A stretch of 64,000 nucleotides of DNA from Sulfuricella sp. (GCA_041651995.1 JBAZID010000001.1:124001-188000), one strand, 5' to 3'; counted from the first letter of the stretch, positions 42,767-52,367 are shown. Numbers and translations: made by a program. The notes: generated by a model not told the origin, from the sequence alone.

Positions 42767-43869
42767 ACGCCGAATCCAGTCACGCCGAATCCAGCCACCC
42801 TGGCCGTTGGTGGCACACGCTCGATGAAAAAACCATCCAGTGCGACCTTTGCCCGCGCGACTGCAAGCTGCACGAGGGCCAACGCGGCCTGTGCTTCGTG
42901 CGCCAGAATATCGGCGGCAAGATGGTCCTCACCACCTACGGGCGCTCCTCCGGCTTCTGCATCGACCCGATCGAGAAAAAACCGCTCAACCACTTCTACC
43001 CCGGCAGCAGCGTGTTCTCCTTCGGCACTGCGGGCTGCAATCTCGCATGCAAGTTCTGCCAGAACTGGGACATCAGCAAGGCGCGCGACATGGACCGCCT
43101 GATGGACCGGGCCTCGCCAGAAGAAATCGCGCGCACCGCCGAGCATCACGGCTGCAAGAGTGTGGCCTTCACCTACAACGACCCGGTGATTTTCGCCGAA
43201 TACGCCATGGACGCGGCGGATGCCTGCCATGCGCGCGGCATCCAGACCGTCGCCGTCACGGCCGGCTACATTAACGCCGAAGCACGGCGCGACTTCTACG
43301 CCAAGATGGACGCCGCCAACGTGGATCTGAAAGGCTTCACCGACAACTTCTACCACAGCCTGTGCGCCGGCCATCTGCAGCCGGTGCTGGACACGCTCGC
43401 CTACATCCACCACGAGACAAAGTGCTGGCTGGAAATCACCACCCTGGTCATCCCCGGCCAGAACGATTCCGAGCAGGAAATCACCGCGCTGTCGCAGTGG
43501 ATCGCCAGGGAACTGGGGCCGGACGTGCCGCTGCACTTCTCGGCCTTCCACCCCGATTACAAGATGATGGACATTCCGGCCACGCCGGGCGCCACCCTCA
43601 GCCGGGCGCGCAAGATCGCCATGGAGGCCGGGCTGCACTATGTCTACACCGGCAACGTGCACGACCCGGCGGGCGACAGCACCTACTGCCCGAAGTGCCA
43701 GGCAACGCTGATCGAGCGCGACTGGTACCAGATCAATGCCTACCATCTGAGCGATGACGGCCACTGCCCGCACTGCGGCACGGCCATCGCCGGGCGTTTC
43801 GAGCACTTTGACCTGGCCGGCCAGTTCGGGCGCAGACAGATTCCGGTGGCGGTTCACCGGCACGCATAG
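42763..43869 (+). CDS. amrS: AmmeMemoRadiSam system radical SAM enzyme
   Basis: Start ATG 42763; 368 residues. The radical SAM cluster motif CNLACKFCQNW (CxxxCxxC) is intact, preceded by a Cys-rich QCDLCPRDCKLHEGQRGLCF segment as in pyruvate-formate-lyase activase-like proteins. Near the C-terminus four more Cys (CPKCQA and CPHCGT) suggest a zinc ribbon. The third member of the system, co-translated with amrA. The substrate is unknown in most organisms. Confidence 0.94.
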   Translation: MNAESSHAESSHPGRWWHTLDEKTIQCDLCPRDCKLHEGQRGLCFVRQNIGGKMVLTTYGRSSGFCIDPIEKKPLNHFYPGSSVFSFGTAGCNLACKFCQNWDISKARDMDRLMDRASPEEIARTAEHHGCKSVAFTYNDPVIFAEYAMDAADACHARGIQTVAVTAGYINAEARRDFYAKMDAANVDLKGFTDNFYHSLCAGHLQPVLDTLAYIHHETKCWLEITTLVIPGQNDSEQEITALSQWIARELGPDVPLHFSAFHPDYKMMDIPATPGATLSRARKIAMEAGLHYVYTGNVHDPAGDSTYCPKCQATLIERDWYQINAYHLSDDGHCPHCGTAIAGRFEHFDLAGQFGRRQIPVAVHRHA

Positions 43870-43891
43870 AAATTGGGTAAACTGCGGCCTC

Positions 43892-44935
43892 ATGGCCCAG
43901 CCCCCCTACAAAATCCTGATCGTCGCCCCTTCCTGGGTGGGCGACATGGTCATGGCGCAGCCGCTGTTCATACGCCTGCACCAGCTTCACCCCGGCCTGC
44001 AGCTGGACGTGCTGGCGCCGGCCTGGACCCTGCCCCTGCTGGCGCGCATGGCGGAAGTGCATGAAGCCATCGCCAACCCCTTCGGGCATGGCGAATTCAA
44101 TCTGGCAGCCCGCTATCAATTAGGCAAAACGCTGCATCAGCGGCATTACGATCAGGCCATCGTGCTGCCCAACTCGTGGAAATCCGCCCTGGTGCCGTTT
44201 TTCGCCGGAATTCCCAGGCGCACCGGCTATCGCGGCGAAATGCGCTGGGGCCTGCTCAACGATGCGCGCAAGCTGGACAAGGCCAGCCTGCCCTTGATGG
44301 TGGAGCGCTTCGTGGCGCTGGCAGAGCGCCCCGGCAAGCCCCTGCCCAATCCGCTTCCCCAGCCCGGCCTGGCCACAGACGAGCAGCAGCGCCTCGCCAC
44401 CCTGGCCCGGCTCGGCCTCCAGCCCCAGCCGCGCGTTGCCGCGCTGTGCGTGGGCGCCGAATATGGCCCGGCCAAGCGCTGGCCGGCAGCGCATTTCGCC
44501 GCGCTGGGGAAATTGCTGCACGCGGAGGGCTGGCAGGTATGGCTGGTGGGCTCCTCCAAGGATGCCGAGGCCGGCGCCGAGGCGGCACGTTTGAGCACGG
44601 GCGCGTGCCTCGACCTGTGCGGCAGGACCAGCCTCAACGAAGCGGTGGACCTGCTCGCCTCGGCCAGCGTGATTGTCAGCAACGACTCCGGCCTGATGCA
44701 TGTTGCCGCCGCGCTGGACAAGCCGCTGGTCGCCCTCTATGGCTCCAGCAGTCCCGGCTTTACCCCACCGCTGTCACACAAGGCATGTATCCTCAGCCTG
44801 AACCTGCCATGCAGCCCGTGTTTCAAGCGCACCTGCCCGCTCGGCCATCTGGACTGCCTGATGAAACTGACACCACAACGCGTGCTGGAGCAGATCAGCA
44901 CCGCCATCCACGAGGAAAACCATGGCGCCGGTTAA
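43892..44935 (+). CDS. waaF: Lipopolysaccharide heptosyltransferase II
   Basis: Start ATG 43892 (MAQPPYKILIVAPSWVGDMV), 347 residues. GT9-family features: the N-terminal GDMVMAQPL loop, RRTGYRGEMRWGLLND, GAEYGPAKRWPAAHFAAL and VSNDSGLMHVAAALDKPLVA. It adds the second heptose to the LPS inner core in the cytoplasm. It starts 22 nt after amrS and overlaps the PerM-like gene by 14 nt. Confidence 0.93.
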   Translation: MAQPPYKILIVAPSWVGDMVMAQPLFIRLHQLHPGLQLDVLAPAWTLPLLARMAEVHEAIANPFGHGEFNLAARYQLGKTLHQRHYDQAIVLPNSWKSALVPFFAGIPRRTGYRGEMRWGLLNDARKLDKASLPLMVERFVALAERPGKPLPNPLPQPGLATDEQQRLATLARLGLQPQPRVAALCVGAEYGPAKRWPAAHFAALGKLLHAEGWQVWLVGSSKDAEAGAEAARLSTGACLDLCGRTSLNEAVDLLASASVIVSNDSGLMHVAAALDKPLVALYGSSSPGFTPPLSHKACILSLNLPCSPCFKRTCPLGHLDCLMKLTPQRVLEQISTAIHEENHGAG

Positions 44936-45944
44936 AGAGCTCAACCCTGATCACATCGAAATCGCCACCTGGCTGATCACGGCCGTGTTGCTTGTTTTTA
45001 TTGTTTACGCGCACCTTTTGCCAGCGCTGCTGGCGGGGCTGCTGATGTACGAACTGGTCCACCTGCTTGCAGCGCGCATCAACCTGCGCCGCTTTGGCGG
45101 ACGGCCTGCCAAGATCGTCGCGGTGGCCTTGCTGGCGGCCTTGATGGCAACCCTGATCACGCTCGCCACAATCGGGTTGATGGCATTTTTCCACAGCGAT
45201 ACCGGCAAAATTCCCGCGCTGCTGCAAAAGATGGCGGTAATCATCGAAGGTTCCCGCACCATGCTGCCTGACTGGATGGTGGAAAAATTGCCCACCAGCG
45301 CCGAGGGCATCCAGGCCGCCGTGGTGGAACTGCTGCGCACCCACGCCGGCGAGGTTCAAACCGTGGGTAAGGAAATGGGGCGCACCCTGGTTCATGTATT
45401 AATCGGCCTGATCATCGGCGCCATGATCTCGTTGCGTGAAGTGACGGCACAACACCGCTACCGCCCTCTCTCAGGCGCCCTGGCCGAGCGCGTCAGACTA
45501 CTCGGCGATGCATTCCGCCGCATCGTGTTCGCCCAGGTCAGAATCGCTGCGCTGAACGCTGCTTTCACCGCAATTTACCTGGCCATAGTGCTGCCCATGT
45601 TTGGCGTCAATCTACCCCTGACCAAGACCCTGATCATCATCACCTTCCTGGCCGGCTTGCTGCCGGTAATCGGCAACCTGATTTCAAACTCCGTCATCGT
45701 CGTCGTCAGCCTGGGGCAATCGCTACAAATCGCCATCGCCTCCCTGCTGTTTTTGATCGTGATCCATAAGCTGGAATATTTCCTTAACGCCCGTATCATC
45801 GGCACCCAGATCCGCTCCCATGCCTGGGAACTGTTGCTCGCCATGCTGGTCATGGAAGCGGCATTCGGCATCATGGGCGTAGTGTCGGCGCCAATTTATT
45901 ACGCTTACCTGAAAAGCGAACTGGTGCGAAAGAACCTGATCTGA
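44922..45944 (+). CDS. AI-2E/PerM family transporter
   Basis: 340 residues with about seven to eight membrane helices. The family hallmark PVIGNLISNSVIVVVSLGQS and the C-terminal HKLEYFLNARIIGTQIRSHA are clear. Members include TqsA and PerM; substrates differ, and transport of autoinducer-2 should not be assumed. The start overlaps the waaF stop. Confidence 0.85.
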   Translation: MAPVKELNPDHIEIATWLITAVLLVFIVYAHLLPALLAGLLMYELVHLLAARINLRRFGGRPAKIVAVALLAALMATLITLATIGLMAFFHSDTGKIPALLQKMAVIIEGSRTMLPDWMVEKLPTSAEGIQAAVVELLRTHAGEVQTVGKEMGRTLVHVLIGLIIGAMISLREVTAQHRYRPLSGALAERVRLLGDAFRRIVFAQVRIAALNAAFTAIYLAIVLPMFGVNLPLTKTLIIITFLAGLLPVIGNLISNSVIVVVSLGQSLQIAIASLLFLIVIHKLEYFLNARIIGTQIRSHAWELLLAMLVMEAAFGIMGVVSAPIYYAYLKSELVRKNLI

Positions 45945-46060
45945 CCAGTTTCTTTCACCACAAATACCTTGCCAAACGACAACCCCTCATGGATAATTAC
46001 ACGATTTTTCGCGGCCACCAAAAGGCCCTGACCCAAAAGCAACAGGCAAGGATTTGAATC

Positions 46061-46264
46061 ATGAAACCGGATACTCACCCAAACTACAATGAAATCAACG
46101 TGACCTGCAGCTGCGGTTTTACTTTTAAAACCCGCTCTACCATGAGTAAAGACCTGAACGTTGAAGTGTGCTCACAATGCCACCCCTTCTACACCGGCAA
46201 GCAGAAGACCATTGACACCGCCGGTCGTGTCGAGAAGTTCCGCCAGAAGTATGGCATGAAATAA
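46061..46264 (+). CDS. rpmE: 50S ribosomal protein L31
   Basis: 67 residues. Zinc-binding C+ form: Cys16 and Cys18 (TCSCGFTF) with Cys37 and Cys40 (VEVCSQCHPFYTG). The motif HPFYTGKQKTIDTAGRVEKF is universal in L31. Monocistronic, with its own terminator. Confidence 0.97.
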   Translation: MKPDTHPNYNEINVTCSCGFTFKTRSTMSKDLNVEVCSQCHPFYTGKQKTIDTAGRVEKFRQKYGMK

Positions 46265-46283
46265 ATTCGCATCCGACTCAGCA

Positions 46284-46313
46284 GAAAGGCAGCCCAGGCT
46301 GCCTTTCTTTTTT
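46284..46313 (+). terminator. Rho-independent terminator after rpmE
   Basis: GAAAGGCAGCC-CA-GGCTGCCTTTC followed by TTTTTT, about 20 nt after the stop codon. Confidence 0.93.
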
Positions 46314-46331
46314 GTTGCGTAGCGCTTGCAA

Positions 46332-47966
46332 ATGCCATTTTTTGACCCTCCCCGACAACCACCACCCATCCATCTAGGATGGGTGATAGCGCTTTGCGCA
46401 CTCTGGACACTGCTTGGGCTGATGGGCCACGACCCATGGAAGTCCGACGAAGCCTACAACTTCGGGCTTGTCTATTCGATTCTGCAAGGCAGTGACTGGG
46501 TCATTCCCATGCTGGCCGGCGAACCTTTCGTGGAAAAACCGCCGCTCTACTACCTCACCGCCGCCGCACTTGCCCAAATGTTTTCCGGCTGGCTGCCGCT
46601 GCACGATGGCGCCCGCCTCGCCAGCGGACTTTACATGGGCCTGACACTCATCTTTACCGGCCTGACCGGACGCGAGCTATGGGGCAAAGGCTATGGCCGC
46701 ATTACCGCCCTGATCATGATCGCCTGCTTCGGCCTGGTAGTGCGTACTCACCAGCTCATCACTGACACGGCCTTGCTGGCGGGCGTTGCAATCGCTCTTT
46801 ACGGTCTGGCACTGGCGCCGCGCCGCCCGGCCATCGCGGGCGTCATCATCGGCAGCGGCATGGGCATCGGGTTCATGTCCAAGGGCCTGTTCGAACCCGG
46901 AGTCATCGCGCTGACCGCCCTGCTCCTGCCACTACTGTCCAGCGCCTGGCGCAGCCGCCGCTATGCCATGTGCCTGGCCATCGCGCTTATCGCCGCCCTG
47001 CCCTGGCTCACCGTATGGCCGTTTCTGCTCTACCAGCGCGCACCTGAATTATTCATGGAATGGCTGTGGGCCAACAACCTGGGCCGCCTGACCGGCGCCA
47101 CCCCCCTCCTCACCGGCCACCAGCCTGGCTACTACCTCACCATCCTGCCCTGGTTCGCCTGGCCCGCCCTGCCCCTGGCACTCTGGACTTTGTGGCGCCA
47201 CAACTGGAAAGAGGGACTTGTTCCCGCCATTGCCCTGCCGCTCACTGCCTTTCTGGTAACGCTGCTTATTCTGAGCACCGCCGTCATGGCACGCGATGTG
47301 TATGCCCTGCCGCTGCTGCCACCACTGGCGATTCTAGCCTCTGCGGCCGTCAACTCCTTGCGCCGGGGTGCGGCCAATTCACTGGACTGGTTCAGCGTGA
47401 TGACTTTCAGCCTGTTTACCGGTTTATTGTGGCTCGGATGGGTGGCCACTCTGACCGGATATCCGGCTGAAGTCGCCCACTGGTTTGACAAGCGCCAGCC
47501 CGGCTATATCGTGCATTTCAGTGGTCTGGCGCTATTTTTTGCCATAGCGCTCAGCATCACATGGCTTGCAGTCGTAGCTCGCATGAAACGTGGCGCACTG
47601 CGCGGGATTGTCAATTCCGCCCTGGGCATCACCCTGGTATGGGGGCTGCTCGCCACGATCTGGCTGCCATGGCTCGATGCAGACAAAAGTTATCGCGCCA
47701 TTTTTTCATCCTTACAGAATAGCCTGCCACCAAATTTCAACTGCATCAGCAGCAAACAGCTCGGGGAACCACAGCGTGCCCTGCTGCATTATTTTGCCGG
47801 CACCATCACCCTGCGCGAAGAAATTGATGACAACCATTGCGAGCTGAAATTGATTCAAGGTAGCGCAAATTTACAGGAGCAACCTGGCCCGGGGTGGAAA
47901 TTGATCTGGCAGGGACGCCGTCATGGAAATAATCCGGAACTGTATTCCTTGTTTCATAAGCGCTAA
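46332..47966 (+). CDS. PMT/ArnT-type membrane glycosyltransferase
   Basis: 544 residues from ATG 46332 (a TTG two codons earlier is possible). Multi-spanning GT-C protein: the first periplasmic loop contains GHDPWKSDEAYNFG, the Asp-Glu catalytic pattern of GT39/GT83 enzymes, and PFVEKPPLYYLTAA is characteristic of ArnT-like proteins. It transfers a sugar from a polyprenyl carrier to lipid or protein in the periplasm; the acceptor is not apparent. Confidence 0.87.
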   Translation: MPFFDPPRQPPPIHLGWVIALCALWTLLGLMGHDPWKSDEAYNFGLVYSILQGSDWVIPMLAGEPFVEKPPLYYLTAAALAQMFSGWLPLHDGARLASGLYMGLTLIFTGLTGRELWGKGYGRITALIMIACFGLVVRTHQLITDTALLAGVAIALYGLALAPRRPAIAGVIIGSGMGIGFMSKGLFEPGVIALTALLLPLLSSAWRSRRYAMCLAIALIAALPWLTVWPFLLYQRAPELFMEWLWANNLGRLTGATPLLTGHQPGYYLTILPWFAWPALPLALWTLWRHNWKEGLVPAIALPLTAFLVTLLILSTAVMARDVYALPLLPPLAILASAAVNSLRRGAANSLDWFSVMTFSLFTGLLWLGWVATLTGYPAEVAHWFDKRQPGYIVHFSGLALFFAIALSITWLAVVARMKRGALRGIVNSALGITLVWGLLATIWLPWLDADKSYRAIFSSLQNSLPPNFNCISSKQLGEPQRALLHYFAGTITLREEIDDNHCELKLIQGSANLQEQPGPGWKLIWQGRRHGNNPELYSLFHKR

Positions 47967-48072
47967 ATACCCGTAAACTTGAATTATTTTGCCATTTATG
48001 TCCTAATGGCAGCATCTAAACTGTATTCGTTCTAAAAGTTATATTGTTTAAACTAGTCAATAAGGAAAAATC

Positions 48073-48753
48073 ATGAAAAACACGCAAATCGCAAAAATCA
48101 CCCTGAGCCTGGTTCTGGGCCTGGCTATTTCCGGCACCGCATTTGCTCACTCGGTGGAAAAGGAAGGTTACCTGATTGACACCCGTGGCAATGTAGTTAA
48201 AAACAACTTCAATCAATGCTGGAAAACCGGCTACTGGACTCCAGCCATGGCCATTGAAGAATGTGATCCTGATCTGGTCAAGAAAGAGCAAAAAGCCGCA
48301 GCAGCAGCGGCTCCTGCGGTGGTAGCCGCTGGCCCTGAAAAACCGGCCTTCGACAAGATCACCCTGCAAGCCGAAACTCTGTTTGACTTCGACAAAGCCG
48401 TGGTTCGCGCTGATGGCAAGCAGAAGCTGAACGACGAAGTGGTCGGCAAAATGAAGCAGTATCCGCAAGTTGAAGTGGTTCTGGTGACCGGTCATGCCGA
48501 TCGCGTCGGCAAGGACTCCTACAACCAGAAGCTGTCAGAGCGCCGTGCCGCTGCGGTCAAGGATTATCTGGTCAGCCAGGGCATTGATGCTGGCCGCATC
48601 GAAACTGCCGCTAAAGGTGAAGCCGAACCTGTAGTAGCTTGCAGCGACGTCAAAGGCAAGGAAAGCGGCAAGAACAAGAAATTGGTCGAATGCCTGCAAC
48701 CCAATCGTCGCGTGATGGTTGAAGTTAAAGTACAGAAGCCAACCCAGAAATAA
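48073..48753 (+). CDS. OmpA family outer-membrane protein
   Basis: 226 residues. Signal peptide MKNTQIAKITLSLVLGLAIS (cleavage after AFA), then a short segment with two Cys and an Ala-rich linker, then a peptidoglycan-binding OmpA C-terminal domain (about 100-220) with ETLFDFDKAVVRADGKQKL and YNQKLSERRAAAVKDYL. There is no full eight-strand barrel in the N-terminal part, so it is likely a peptidoglycan-associated linker protein. Strong terminator downstream. Confidence 0.92.
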   Translation: MKNTQIAKITLSLVLGLAISGTAFAHSVEKEGYLIDTRGNVVKNNFNQCWKTGYWTPAMAIEECDPDLVKKEQKAAAAAAPAVVAAGPEKPAFDKITLQAETLFDFDKAVVRADGKQKLNDEVVGKMKQYPQVEVVLVTGHADRVGKDSYNQKLSERRAAAVKDYLVSQGIDAGRIETAAKGEAEPVVACSDVKGKESGKNKKLVECLQPNRRVMVEVKVQKPTQK

Positions 48754-48771
48754 ATGGGTTAAGCTTTCATG

Positions 48772-48799
48772 AAAAGCCCCGCCTATGCGGGGCTTTTTT
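48772..48799 (+). terminator. Rho-independent terminator after the OmpA gene
   Basis: AAAAGCCCCGC-CTAT-GCGGGGCTTTTTT, 18 nt after the stop. It lies upstream of the mtaD start at 48817, which supports that start choice. Confidence 0.95.
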
Positions 48800-48816
48800 C
48801 TTGGCCAGATTTCGAG

Positions 48817-50139
48817 ATGCAACAAGCCGATACCATTATTGACGCACGCTGGGTGATTCCTGTCAGACCGGCGCATCAGGCCCTGAACTACCATAGCGTG
48901 GTGATCAGTGCCGGGAACATTGCCGCGATCCTGCCCACACCCGAAGCTCATGCGCAGTTTTCCGCCAATAGCACAGTCACGCTCGGAGAGCATGCCCTCA
49001 TCCCCGGGTTGATCAATCTTCACACGCATGCGGCGATGAACCTGATGCGCGGCCTGGCCGATGATCTGCCGCTGATGGAATGGTTGCAGCAGCATATCTG
49101 GCCAGCAGAGAACCGCCATGTCTCGACGCAATTTGTGCATGATGGAACGCTTCTGGCCTGTGCGGAAATGCTGCGTGGCGGCATCACCTGCTTCAACGAC
49201 ATGTATTTCTTTCCGGACGCAGCCGCCAATGCCGCCCTCCAATCAGGAATGAGAGCCACCATTGGCCTGATTGCACTGGATTTTCCCACCCCTTATGCCA
49301 GCGATGCGGACACCTACCTGTACAAGGGTCTGGCCATCCGTGACCAGTTTTCGCCGGAGCCGCTACTCTCCTTCTCACTTGCCCCGCACGCGCCTTATAC
49401 GGTCAGCGACAAAACACTCAGCAAGGTGCTGACCTATGCCGAGCAACTGGATTTGCCGATTCACATCCATCTCCACGAAACGGATGCTGAAATCCAGCAG
49501 AGCCTGAAGCAGCACCATCTCAGACCGTTGCAACGCCTGGAGAATCTGGGCTTGCTGGCACCCAACCTGATTGCAGTGCATGCCGTCCATTTGAAACCCG
49601 GTGAAATGGAAACGCTTGCCCGCCAGGGTTGCCATATAGCCCACTGTCCCACTTCCAACCTCAAACTGGCAAGTGGCATCGCCCCGGTCAGCGCCATGAT
49701 GGAACAGGGCATCAACGTCGGCCTCGGCAGCGATGGAGCCGCCAGCAACAACCGGCTCGACATGTTTCAGGAAATGCGCATGGCCGCCTTGCTTGCCAAG
49801 GGAGTCAGCGGAAAAGCGGATTGCCTGTCCGCATTCGAGGCACTGCAAATGGCCACACTCAACGGAGCACGCGCCCTGGGACTGGAGCACCGGACAGGCT
49901 CGCTGGAGCCCGGCAAGGCTGCTGACATAGCCGCTATCAGGCTTGATAGCCTGGAAACCATGCCATGTTATGATGTGATCTCACATTTGGTATACACGGC
50001 TGGCCGTGAACATGTTACCCATGTTTGGGTAAACGGCGCCCCCGTTGTAGAGAACAGCAACCTGCGCACACTCTCGCAGCAGCATTTGTCTGCGCAAGCC
50101 GCGCTTTGGCAGGAAAGAATAGGCAAGAAACATGATTGA
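48817..50139 (+). CDS. mtaD: TRZ/ATZ hydrolase, 5-methylthioadenosine/S-adenosylhomocysteine deaminase
   Basis: Start at ATG 48817; the longer frame from 48769 runs through the terminator hairpin. 440 residues of the amidohydrolase superfamily: metal site LINLHTHAAMNLMRGL, then APHAPYTVSD, HIHLHETDAE (His and Glu) and GSDGAASNNRLDMFQEMR. Deaminates MTA/SAH or related adenosines in purine and methionine recycling. It overlaps ubiG by 8 nt. Confidence 0.9.
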   Translation: MQQADTIIDARWVIPVRPAHQALNYHSVVISAGNIAAILPTPEAHAQFSANSTVTLGEHALIPGLINLHTHAAMNLMRGLADDLPLMEWLQQHIWPAENRHVSTQFVHDGTLLACAEMLRGGITCFNDMYFFPDAAANAALQSGMRATIGLIALDFPTPYASDADTYLYKGLAIRDQFSPEPLLSFSLAPHAPYTVSDKTLSKVLTYAEQLDLPIHIHLHETDAEIQQSLKQHHLRPLQRLENLGLLAPNLIAVHAVHLKPGEMETLARQGCHIAHCPTSNLKLASGIAPVSAMMEQGINVGLGSDGAASNNRLDMFQEMRMAALLAKGVSGKADCLSAFEALQMATLNGARALGLEHRTGSLEPGKAADIAAIRLDSLETMPCYDVISHLVYTAGREHVTHVWVNGAPVVENSNLRTLSQQHLSAQAALWQERIGKKHD

Positions 50140-50851
50140 CTCATCCACGACACAAAACGCCGATCATCAGGAACTCGACAAATTCAGCCAGCTCGCTCAC
50201 CGCTGGTGGGACCCCAATAGCGAATTCAAGCCACTACACGACATCAACCCACTACGCCTTGAGTACATTGACAGCCTTGCAGGTCTGGCAGGAAAGCAGG
50301 TGCTGGATGTCGGCTGCGGCGGAGGGATTCTCTCGGAAAGCATGGCAGCGCGTGGCGCCAGCGTAACCGGCATCGATCTCGGCGAAAAAGCCCTCAAAGT
50401 GGCGAAGCTTCATCTGCTGGAAAGCGGCCAGAAGGTCGATTATCGCCTGATCGCAGTGGAAGAACTGGCGCAGCAGTCGCCCGGCAGCTTCGACGTGGTC
50501 ACCTGCATGGAAATGCTGGAACACGTACCCGATCCATTAAGCGTCGTCAAATCCTGCGCCCAATTGGTCAAGCCCGGCGGCCACGTGTTTTTTTCAACCC
50601 TCAATCGCAATCTCAAGTCTTACCTGTTTGCGGTAATTGGTGCCGAATACGTGCTCAACATGCTGCCGCGCGGCACCCACGACTATGCCAAATTCATCAA
50701 ACCTTCCGAACTGGCGCGACACTGCCGCACCGCTGGCCTGAATGTCGATCAGATCACCGGCATGAGCTACAACCCGCTATCGAAGGTCTACTCGCTCGGC
50801 GACGACACCAGCATCAACTACCTGATAACCTCCCACCGCGAAGCAGAGTAA
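50132..50851 (+). CDS. ubiG: Ubiquinone biosynthesis O-methyltransferase
   Basis: 239 residues. SAM-binding motif VLDVGCGGGILSESMA, upstream FSQLAHRWWDPNSEFKPLHD and NPLRLEYI as in all UbiG. Performs both O-methylations in ubiquinone synthesis. Translationally linked to mtaD and followed by gph, an arrangement common in betaproteobacteria. Confidence 0.96.
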   Translation: MIDSSTTQNADHQELDKFSQLAHRWWDPNSEFKPLHDINPLRLEYIDSLAGLAGKQVLDVGCGGGILSESMAARGASVTGIDLGEKALKVAKLHLLESGQKVDYRLIAVEELAQQSPGSFDVVTCMEMLEHVPDPLSVVKSCAQLVKPGGHVFFSTLNRNLKSYLFAVIGAEYVLNMLPRGTHDYAKFIKPSELARHCRTAGLNVDQITGMSYNPLSKVYSLGDDTSINYLITSHREAE

Positions 50852-50864
50852 CAAAAGCGACCAG

Positions 50865-51512
50865 ATGATCAAGGCAGTCCTGTTCGACCTCGACGGCACC
50901 CTTGCCGACACCGCGCTGGATCTGGGTTTTGCGCTCAACGAACAGCGCAGGAGACATGGCCTGCCACCACTCCCGCACGAACAGATCCGGCCCTATGCCT
51001 CCCACGGCACCGTTGGCCTGCTCGAGGCCGGCTTTGGCCTGAGCCCGGAAGATCAGGACTTCCCCGGCATGAGAGCAGAATACCTGGAGCTCTACACGGC
51101 CAATCTGTGCCGCCTTACCTGCCTGTTCGAAGGCATGGCCGAGACCCTGAGCGCTCTCGAGCAAAGAGGCATTGCGTGGGGCATCGTCACCAACAAACCC
51201 GCCCGTTTCACCAACCCGCTCATGGCGGCACTGGGCCTCTCCGAACGCGCAGCCAGCATTATCAGCGGCGACACCTGCGCCCACCCCAAACCACACCCCG
51301 AACCCCTGCTGTGCGCCAGCCGTGAAGTTGCTGTGGCACCCCAGCAATGCGCCTACGTAGGCGATGCCGAGCGCGACATGGAAGCCGCCATCGCAGCCGG
51401 CATGTTCCCCATTGTCGCTCGTTATGGCTACCTCGGCGCAGAAGATCATCCGGATCGGTGGGGTGCGCAAGGCTCCATCGAGCGCCCTGCGGAACTATTG
51501 AACTTCCTGTAA
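50865..51512 (+). CDS. gph: Phosphoglycolate phosphatase, HAD family
   Basis: 215 residues. HAD motifs: LFDLDGTLADTALD (nucleophile Asp), GIVTNKPARF (Thr), HPKPHPEPLL (Lys) and YVGDAERDMEAA (Asp pair). Cleaves 2-phosphoglycolate arising from DNA repair or oxygenase activity. It lies 13 nt after ubiG and 67 nt before ssrA. Confidence 0.92.
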   Translation: MIKAVLFDLDGTLADTALDLGFALNEQRRRHGLPPLPHEQIRPYASHGTVGLLEAGFGLSPEDQDFPGMRAEYLELYTANLCRLTCLFEGMAETLSALEQRGIAWGIVTNKPARFTNPLMAALGLSERAASIISGDTCAHPKPHPEPLLCASREVAVAPQQCAYVGDAERDMEAAIAAGMFPIVARYGYLGAEDHPDRWGAQGSIERPAELLNFL

Positions 51513-51579
51513 CGGCCTTTGTGATAAAATCCAGCCTCATATTGAACTTTCCACATCAGAGCCAGTCAATGTGAAGCAT

Positions 51580-51939
51580 GGGGGCGACCCGGTTTCGACG
51601 TGGGTTGCAAAGCAGCGTAGGGCATACCGAGGGCCAGTCACCTCGTAAATACAACTGGAAAAAACTAGTCGCAAACGACGAAAACTTCGCTGTAGCCGCT
51701 TAGGCTTAGCCTCTGCAACGGTTCTCTCATGGGCCGTGTCAGGCAACTGACGGCAGAGTCATTCACATGAGATCGCGGCGATCCGGGTTACTTGGATCGT
51801 TGCTAAATTAAGGTAACTCGCCTGAGTCCAGCCTGTTCGATTGGCGTGACAAGGGTTAAAACCAAATAATCGGACTAAGTATGTAGAACTGCCTGTAGAG
51901 GGCTTGCGGACGCGGGTTCGATTCCCGCCGCCTCCACCA
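51580..51939 (+). ncRNA. ssrA: tmRNA
   Basis: 360 nt. The 5' end GGGGGCGACCCGGTTTCGAC and 3' end GGTTCGATTCCCGCC followed by GCCTCCACCA form the alanine-tRNA-like half. The tag frame GCAAACGACGAA... at 51672-51704 encodes ANDENFAVAA then TAG. The first tag alanine comes from the charged tmRNA itself. It rescues stalled ribosomes together with SmpB. The 3' end is the attachment site of the island that follows. Confidence 0.98.
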
Positions 51940-51945
51940 AAATCG

Positions 51946-51979
51946 AACAAAAACGGCACCTTTGGGTGCCGTTTTTGTT
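51946..51979 (+). terminator. Rho-independent terminator after ssrA
   Basis: AACAAAAACGGCACC-TTTG-GGTGCCGTTTTTGTT. A second version of this hairpin is found at 61040-61072 at the far end of the island. Confidence 0.93.
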
Positions 51980-52367
51980 TGGTGGTGGCGCGGTGGATGA
52001 GGACCCCCTTGTGTTCGACCAGCGAGCACTGCTCGCGCAGGGGACCATGCTCAGCATGGCGGGCCCAAAGGACCGAGGCTTTCGCGGATACAACGCGAAA
52101 GACGAGCAATCCCCCCGCCACCAAAAAATCCGCCGCCGACAGGCGGCTTCATTCAACATGATTTGTTTCAACTATGGCCCTTGTCTTTGGAGCCCGCGCT
52201 GAACACAATGCCTCTCTGCGACACAATTTTATTGAACCTGACCCTGTGTCTTCCCTTTAGATGCGGTCAAATTTCTCAAAAATGAATACCGATACGTGAC
52301 TCATAGTCCGTAGACCAATAAGTCACACCAAAGCATGATTAGTCCACACAATCACATGGGCTAGCAT
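51980..52367. other. Non-coding left end of the ssrA island, with C-box
   Basis: About 390 nt without a credible gene. It includes CCCCCCGCCACCAAAAAATC (52111-52130) followed by a CCGCC...GGCGG hairpin, which again looks like a tRNA/tmRNA 3' end with terminator and may be another relic junction. From about 52210 the sequence turns AT-rich, and it holds the C-box-like operator at 52297-52326. Confidence 0.5.
52297..52326 (+). promoter_or_regulatory. C-box-like operator upstream of the controller-type regulator
   Basis: GACTCATAGTC, spacer CGTA, then GACCAATAAGTC (52298-52324). The first half fits the restriction-controller consensus GACT-N3-AGTC exactly, and the CCGT spacer also resembles known C-boxes; the second half is off by one base and one spacer position. 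It lies 44-70 nt before the regulator ATG, where a C-protein operator would be expected. Confidence 0.65.

Noticed and set aside
42733..43893. 386-codon minus-strand frame opposite amrS
   Set aside because: Shadow of the radical SAM gene; no domain seen.
51966..52202. Short ORFs after ssrA
   Set aside because: They cover the terminator and a hairpin-rich junction; no ribosome-binding site or recognisable product.
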